64,000 bases of DNA, taken from assembly GCA_964030785.1 (NCBI GenBank), contig OZ034975.1, forward strand, positions 46,154,569 to 46,218,568. The letters are read 5' to 3'. Positions 57,549 to 64,000 of this stretch are shown piece after piece. The notes under the pieces are model-generated. The model was given only the letters and a program-made list of their open reading frames with translations, was not told where the DNA came from and ran no database searches. Within the stretch, counting starts at the first letter, position 1. Every line of letters begins with the position of its first letter. The translations under genes were made by a program, and so were the position numbers. The DNA is from Siderastrea siderea. Taxonomy: Eukaryota > Cnidaria > Anthozoa > Scleractinia > Rhizangiidae.

Positions 57549-60244
57549 CAGATGGGATGTTGTCTATTCAAGATGTTTTGTTTATTTTTTTCCAAATATC
57601 TATAAAAGATACAGAGAAGGTACAAGTGACATTTGTTATCGTCACCTTTCAGTCATACACTTGTATGTACGTGGAATGTGAATATTACAAGGGAAGCTCA
57701 TGAATTAAGGATGCTAAGTCATTAAGGTGATAAGGATTTTGGTTATTAGGAAAGGATGTTTGTCAACTGGCCTTTTTCACAAGGGAATACCATCACATAA
57801 ACACAGTGTCTGTGTGTGCATCTCTGTTTGTTTTTTTTAAAGAGCTGCAGCTCACATATGCAAGGTCTAGCGTGAAATGGGTGTAAATTATTAAATGTAA
57901 ATCATTAATTAACAAGAAAAGCCCCAGGGGCATTAGACCCCGCCGTTGTTCTCCCCCCCCGGGGGGGTGTAAAATATGTTACGGTCACTCAAGATAAAAG
58001 CCCTTCGCTGTGTAGCGAAAGACACAGCGAGTATCTCTTTGGCCGAGCGAAAACCGGAGGTCTGGGGCAAGTGACCACCCCCAAAAAAAACAACGGAAAA
58101 AAAATGGGTATTACTAGACCCCGTCCTGATGGCGGGGTAATTACTGAATTGTTGTTTACTTGAGTAAATAACTTGCAAAGAACCTGGGAAAAATAAAAAA
58201 GCTTCCCTTGTCCACAATTTTACCATGCAATCCATTTAATTAAATAATTTTCCGGAATCCACCAACTTTGATTTCAAATCAGATCCTGAATCAAAGGCAG
58301 TTGTCATAACCGATGCTTATTCTGTCAAAGTATTTTTAAAGTTTTTTTAATGAGTCGAACTTTCTAATGGCACTTAGTTCATGCTATGCTATGAAATCCT
58401 TTACGTGGTATTTTCACGAAACACAACGTAAATTCTAACTGTTGTACGCTGAATAAGTTATTTCACAAACCTTTCTAGTGCTTGTATATACATTCCCAGA
58501 GGCGGATCCAGGAATTTCTGAAAGGGGGGGTTGTACACTATTGTAGTAACCTTTAACGCCAATGTTGTGGAAGGCGAGTTACGGCCCCGTGCCTCTGGCA
58601 CGAGCTCTTAAGGGGTCCGGAGCCATGCCCCTCCCCCCAAAAAATAATGTTTCCGATTTTTCCCTCTATAACCAAAAAACATGCTGCTCAAAGGGGGGGG
58701 TTGCAACCCCCTCAACCCCTCCCCTGGATCTGCCTCTGATTCCATGAAAGTGACTTTAACATTGCACAGCATGAAATTTGACAGCTCTATATTGAATAAG
58801 TTAAATTACACTATACTGAATAAGTCATATAGAAATTGCACATACTTTTCTAGTTCTTAATTTCTTAAGAAGAAATGAAACATCTTTAAAATTAACATCC
58901 AGTTATAACCTTTCGTGAAAGGCTCGTCTCCACAAGTGTGTGTTTGTATTGTTTGGAGTTCTTAGTGGTTGCAAAAAGAAGCGTCGCGAAACTATAATGT
59001 AACTATGTTGCTGTTACGTTCAGGTTTACTCGAGCGCCAAAAACATCGCCTTCACTTTTTCTTCTGGCTTGACTATTCCTGACCGGAAAGAGGGATTGCT
59101 AGTATTCTATTCGAGTTCTAAGACCTGCACTGACTGAAGTAGGAATCATTTTTGCGGAAACATTGGTATTTTCTAATGTGACTATTTATCTAGGAAACGT
59201 TTAGCAAAAATTGCATCTGGAATGCAGAAATTTTTTTTGATACGATTAAACAACACTTTTTAGCTTCCGAGAATTTCCGAAACATGTTTCTAGCTAGGCT
59301 AAACGGAAAAACGTTTGTTTCCTCAATTATCGTTCCGCATCAGTTACATCAGTGCGTCCTACCAAGGTTCAAAGACCTCCTGAAAACCGGGAAACCGCCT
59401 ATATTAAGCAACCACGGCGCGTGCCTTCTACGTTTCGGTAGAAACGACGTAAGCACATCGACATAAAAAGACCAACTGAATTCTCGGTTTACGGATGACA
59501 TGACCACACAACAGTGGATTTTCCTTTCTCTATCTGAAATTGAAAACCTCCAAATTCAGCTGCTGGATAGAGCAGCCACAACAGACAAACTGCACGAATT
59601 TGAAGAATCGCGAAGAAGTTCAAAATAACATGAACTGTTTTTTTGCAAAGACGTTTTCCTTGCCGTTGTGATCGCTTAAGGTCCCTAATGTTACTGAAAC
59701 AAGTATTGCAAGCAGTTCTTATTGCGAAAGCAAAATTTGCTTTTAGAAGTAAAAAAATGTTCCTTTATTTTATTATTATTTTTTTACAGTAATATTTTGC
59801 TTCCGCAACAACTGCTGTCTCGAACTGCCTGCGCGTGAAATATGGAGAAACGTTTAGGGCAACAATTTTTCCGCAACAATGTTTCCTGCGAGCTGTGGAG
59901 GCCTGAAAGGTTTCAAGTTATTTCCAACAAGACAACAGCGTTACATACAACAGGATCACAAAGGGTTTTAGGGCTCCAGGGCTCTGGGAAAAAAGGTGCA
60001 GACAAAAATTAGGGCTCCAGGGTGCCATTTAGCCAGAACGAAAATTTGTACAGACCAGCCTCAGGGCTCTGATCCACGGCAAAGATTTTGGAGTTTGAGG
60101 GCTCTATCACGCCTTCCCTTTTGGACCCCGTTAGAACCTGCGTAAGCTATCGACGAAATATTACGAATGTACAACGTCTGTGCAATGATATGAGTGTGAT
60201 GTGTACAGTAGAGTGCGCAGAGCTCGCCGTGCTTCAGTTCTCAT
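57549..60244. other. intergenic; repeats and a degraded ORF
   Basis: 57940-58140 holds a C/G-rich repeat with inverted CCCCGCC / GGCGGGG parts; 58500-58740 has another G-run repeat with GGATCCAGG and GGATCTGCC near its ends. Around 59284-59626 one frame is open except for one TAA at 59464 and reads SLSEIENLQIQLLDRAATTD near its end. It looks like a decayed protein-coding piece of unknown family. Confidence 0.4.
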
Positions 60245-60425
60245 AGTGCAGCCTCATGCTGCGTATCTCCATTTTCCATCGCATGGTTATCTCTTCCTAG
60301 CTGTGGCGTGTTGCTTTTGTTGCTCATTTCAGTAATTTGACTCTCCGACGGCGTTCGCCCTGAAAGATAAAACAACAAGGATTGCACATCAGTTTTTCCT
60401 TACCTTGCAAGTTGAAGACGGCCAT
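60245..60425 (-). CDS. possible small two-exon gene or lone last exon
   Basis: Exon 60245-60359 has a good acceptor (TTATCTTTCAG) and reads TPSESQITEMSNKSNTPQL to HEAAL-stop, with protein-like composition. A 22-base piece with ATG (60404-60425) joins it in frame across a 44-bp GT-AG gap, giving about 46 residues. Such a short intron is doubtful; it could equally be the last exon of a larger unseen gene. Family not recognised. Confidence 0.3.
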
Positions 60426-62320
60426 GATTTCTCTTAGGAGACCCCCGTCTGACGAAGTTTTGCATTTTTTTTTCCAGTCATACTAGGCAACTTTGGAGTG
60501 AACAGCACGTGACTTTAGGGGTCAAACAATTTTTACGCCATTCAGAATGAGATTTCTCAGTCGATTGATGACTGAAATAGCCGGTAGGCTTCGATAAGCA
60601 CTGTATATCAATAAGTTATCTATACCGTAAACCAAGCCAACGAAACACCACGGGTCTAACGGCAGTCGACTGTTTAAAGGTGACTGTTGATTGCTGTACA
60701 GAAGCGACTTCTGAGGGAAGACTATAAGAATGCCACCCTGATGAAGTAGCAAAACCCCAATATGTGATTGACTGAAAAAAAAATTGAATCGTTTGTGTCA
60801 GTTTGGATTTTTTTCGGTCTTCCCTCGGAAGATGTTTCCCAACGTTGTGACGTCTTCTCAGAATATCATCATCAACAATGTTTACATCAAAAATTTTTTG
60901 AGAGAGCAGAAAACTGTTAGCGGTTAGCTGGTTAGTTTATTTCCTAGCAAATATGTAGCAATTCAGCTTGACCTCAAATCACATGCAAGATTTCTGCTTT
61001 GGGTCTCATAAACGTTTTTGTGTGTGTTGCACATTATGTCAGGGGCTGTTCCCTATGGTTTTAGTAAAAAAAATGTTGCTTGTTTTCAGAATTCAGTCTT
61101 TAAGCCGAGGATGTCTTTTGGGACAACTGTAACCCTATAGGAGACTCTTAATCCTTATCGGAGACCTTGAGGTAACTGAATCCTTATCGGAGACTCGGGA
61201 AGAAAGCTGACTCGTCGGTATCCCCCCTTGCTATCACAACTCGCGCTCCCGTGCCGCGCTCGTCGCGCGACATGAAGACGACTGGGGACGAGTCAGGGAA
61301 GAAAGGACAAACAGAGAAAAGAGACGAGAGGAAAATAACCAATTGCGCACTTAGAATATTGTCATTTTTTCAGGGCATAAGAGCAGGGCATTTCTTAGGA
61401 GTTACTCCTGTTTGAGGAAGTCAGTGGCCCCCCACTGCTGTATTTCTTAAATTTTGTTGTCACTATTTCCAAATTTTAACACAAAAACTCTTGAAGAAAC
61501 TGAGTTCCAAGTAAAGTGACACTAAGTAAGCAAATCATTAGTAACGATTAATAGCAAGTATCAGCCAAATTTATTAGCAGTATTAGGGGGATGTTAGCAT
61601 AACCTAGATTAGATTTGTGTTGAAGGATGTTTACAATAATTTAATGATGCAGAGTGCACTTGTTACTGGGTTAATTAAGCATGCAGTTGACAGTAGACGG
61701 TTAGTTTGTTAAAGGTAATAAAAGGTGAGTTGTTACATCGCATGCAAGATTCTCTCCAGTAAATAACGTCCTTTAGTATGGCCCAATGTTACTGAAAAAC
61801 TGCACCCTGGTTGGTTGTATCAAGCGCTGTCTATTGATCGATGTAGCCTTCAGTTCGCACTTGAGCTAGAGGCCACACAGCTGGAGCTTTACCAGGTATC
61901 TGTAGCATGAAGCAATTAGAACTCGCATTATCCCCCCAACCCTGGATGGGGTGCTATTGCACTCCCTCCCCAGCTGGATGCTATTCCGACAGTCACTTAA
62001 CCTCCAGCCTGCACAACAGGCGTTACTGAGCCGAGCGAGTTACTATTTCTGAACCACGCGAAGAACGAGACGCGAGAGCGGAGTGCGAGACGAGGAGAAA
62101 GAAAAAAAATCCACTCCTCGTCTCACACTCAGCGCTCGGATCACGCTCTTCGCGCGGCTCAGAAATAATGACTTGCTCGGCTCAGTAACGCCTGTTATGC
62201 AGGCTACTTAACCACTGCCTTTGATTCCCGCCACCCCTTCTCACTCAGATTGCCTTCTTAATCTCAAGCACATCTTAACATCACAGTTTCACACTTGGAA
62301 TGGTAATGTCGCAAAATAAG
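60426..62320. other. intergenic / 3' flank of class C GPCR
   Basis: No coding exon seen. It contains a GAGTCTC/GGAGACTC-rich stretch at 61140-61290 and a foldback element at 62010-62210. Confidence 0.5.
62010..62210. mobile_element. foldback MITE, 200 bp
   Basis: Ends GCCTGCACAACAGGCGTTAC and the inverted GTAACGCCTGTTATGCAGGC. Arms of about 90 bp share ACTGAGCCGAGC, TATTTCTGA and GAGACGAGGAG and pair across a T/A-rich loop. It lies just 3' of the GPCR gene. Confidence 0.85.
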
Positions 62321-64000
62321 CTACACCACACTCTCGGAACAACTTGTGTCAAACATCACTGGTTTACAGTAATCCAAAGGTACGTCGAAGCTCGGCGAGC
62401 GATACTCCCTACCTTTTGCGTTTTGTGATTCAGTGTCCTGAGAGCGCCAGCTGTTTAAGGACCTACTTCGAAGGTTCCTTGAGGGCCTGAATACCACGAT
62501 GTAAACTTTAGGTCCGAAAATACATAACAGAAGAGTAGTAGCGTTCAATGTTGTGTTAATACTGAGGGTTACTGTCGCGTAGTCTTTGTTTACTCCGAAC
62601 TGAACGGGAAGAAAAGCGATCCAGATTATACATGTTGTGTACATCGCGAAACCAATGTATCTCGCTTCGTTGAAGTTTGCTGGTGTTTTACGCGTCCTAA
62701 ACGCGTAAAATGTACAAAGAGCTATTAATATAGTGTTGTAGGTTAACGCGTAAACTAGGTCATAACCTTGAATGTTGCATATTAACAATACGTCCTTGTT
62801 TGTTGGGTAAGCAAGGACTGTTACTGGCGGCCATTTTGCTAAGCCAATTCCAGCAAAGACAACATCGATGCTGACAAAAACTGCAAGTATGGCGATTTGT
62901 GACGCCGGATTGATTAGAATCGGCGGTTTTGTAGACCGTTCGCTCTTCTCAAAGATTCTCGCAATCCTATTGGTCCTGATCAGAATTGCCGCATAACACA
63001 AGCAGAATGAGAATCCCAGGCCAAACCGCTGGATAGCGCAAACTACAAGAGAAGGCTCAGCCAATAAGAAGAACGAAAAAATATAACATGACAATAAGCC
63101 GAGCAGGAGTGCGCATGAGAGCTCCCTTCCTGAGGCCTTAACGAGAGGGGTGTCTCTGTTGATGAAGAATGATGTGCCAACAAATATTGTGCACATGATC
63201 CCGAGGCCAGCGAACACCATGACCATAATGACCCAACTTCTGGCGATGAAGCGTCGGGGCAGAGGCTCGCAGCCAGTCATCTCGGGATTGGGCCGTTCAC
63301 CTTGTTTGCAAGCCTTGCAAGCCACTCCATCTGTGGATTAAAGAAAAGCAGTGACTTGAGATGAGTGTAGTCTGGTTATTGACCGCTTAGGAATCAGGTT
63401 AATTTGGGCGTGGTATTCAATTGAAGACGCACAGTGCAAGTTGGCAGATTGCGTCGACTGAGGACTCCGTTTGGTCATAGCTAGGGCCTATTTGTGTTGA
63501 CTTGATTTTGCTTTATCAAGCTCTTTTTTACGTATAAATTTTGATTTCACTGTCGTCTATATTTTGGGGGAGTAAATAAAAGATGTGAATTTATGTTTTG
63601 TTAACATGCAAATAAAATAAGATAAGAGGTATGAACGTCTTGTGTCGATGTAAGAAGTTAATTTGAGTTTTTGCAGCAAGTCGTACATTCATCTTTTCCC
63701 TTTGCGCAAGTAAAACTCAAGCAAAAGTACATAGTTAAAGGAAGCAAGGGTAAAGAAGTGATAGCAAAAGGAAGAAATTGATGCTTGTGGTTGCGTTGAA
63801 CCTGTTTGCACTGCTAAATAAGCAATTCAGTACGCTGTTTCGAAGCTCCTGAAAAAAGATTCATCATAAGAAACCAGTAACTCATCAAGTATTTAGCTAA
63901 ACGGCAAATCACCTTTTACATAGTTATTCTCCTGGCATTGCTTGCAAGTCCAGCAGCACGATCCCTCAAAATCGAACTTTCTGTAATAGCCTGCACGGCA
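62321..64000 (-). CDS. metabotropic-glutamate-receptor-like class C GPCR, C-terminal part
   Basis: Seven-transmembrane plasma-membrane receptor. Two exons are visible: 63913-64000 (continuing off the right edge) and 62321-63330, joined in phase (AAA G / AT GGA). The first encodes part of the Cys-rich domain (CRAGYYRKFDFEGSCCWTCK, CQENNY) and the second its end (GVACKACKQGERPNPEMTGC), then seven membrane segments and a ~60-residue tail. The Cys spacing (CCWxCxxC) and the TM7 ending GPKVYIVVF are class C marks; TM3 has CAIQRFGLGFSFCLCYAAIL, as in mGluRs. The Venus-flytrap ligand domain is outside the window, so the ligand cannot be read. The Ser-rich tail ends in SESVV, a possible class-I-like PDZ ligand (S-V-V). 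Confidence 0.88.

Noticed and set aside
61195..61290. Inverted pair GACTCGTC..GGACGAGTC as a MITE
   Set aside because: Only the outer ~9 bp pair well; too weak to call.

Overview
The window looks like animal nuclear DNA, most likely from a cnidarian and probably an anthozoan such as a stony coral. This is inferred from the gene set (two IkB/Bcl-3-type ankyrin genes, selenoprotein S, a class C and a class A GPCR, USP2-type protease, mitochondrial ribosomal protein bL17m), the GT-AG intron structure, AT-rich introns, and a dense load of Penelope-like, non-LTR, hAT-like, Harbinger-like, pogo-like and foldback repeats. No bacterial, phage or organelle features were seen. All gene models below were spliced by hand from the sequence; codon phases at the junctions agree except where stated.

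Layout: (1) 325-6680, minus: 5' part of a USP2/USP21-type deubiquitinase running off the left edge. (2) 7959-12375, plus: a Bcl-3-like ankyrin gene (427 aa) whose promoter carries two perfect palindromic kappaB sites, a CCAAT box and a TATA box. (3) 15531-20287, minus: selenoprotein S (191 aa) with a penultimate UGA selenocysteine codon and an XBP1/ATF6-type UPRE upstream. (4) 20880-23220: a degenerate ~80-bp tandem repeat and a decayed Penelope-like element with a hammerhead-like motif. (5) 23278-27923, minus: a seven-finger C2H2 zinc-finger gene (632 aa). (6) 28262-32967: a ~4.7-kb inverted duplication of the 5' half (two exons) of a transposase/integrase-type gene, with a 924-bp Harbinger-like element inside one arm. 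(7) 33045-38455: two diverged copies of the promoter and first coding exons of a second IkB gene; the first copy is broken, the second is the start of the working gene at 37802-45280, which also has a DSGxxS motif formed across its first splice junction. (8) 45894-46826, minus: intronless rhodopsin-like GPCR. (9) 48856-49050, minus: lone last exon of a flavin amine oxidase. (10) 50235-54285, minus, and 54375-57548, plus: two different bL17m-type genes transcribed head-to-head from a start-to-start gap of 89 bp. (11) 62321-64000, minus: C-terminal half of a metabotropic-glutamate-receptor-like class C GPCR running off the right edge.

The two ankyrin genes form a plausible NF-kappaB feedback pair: gene 1 lacks a DSGxxS degron and has kappaB sites in its promoter, as expected of a nuclear, NF-kappaB-induced Bcl-3-like regulator, while gene 2 has a candidate IKK degron. 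The best candidates for undescribed biology are the inverted gene-half palindrome (possible dsRNA source), the divergent bL17m paralogue pair sharing a palindromic promoter element, and the hammerhead-like cores in Penelope-type repeats.
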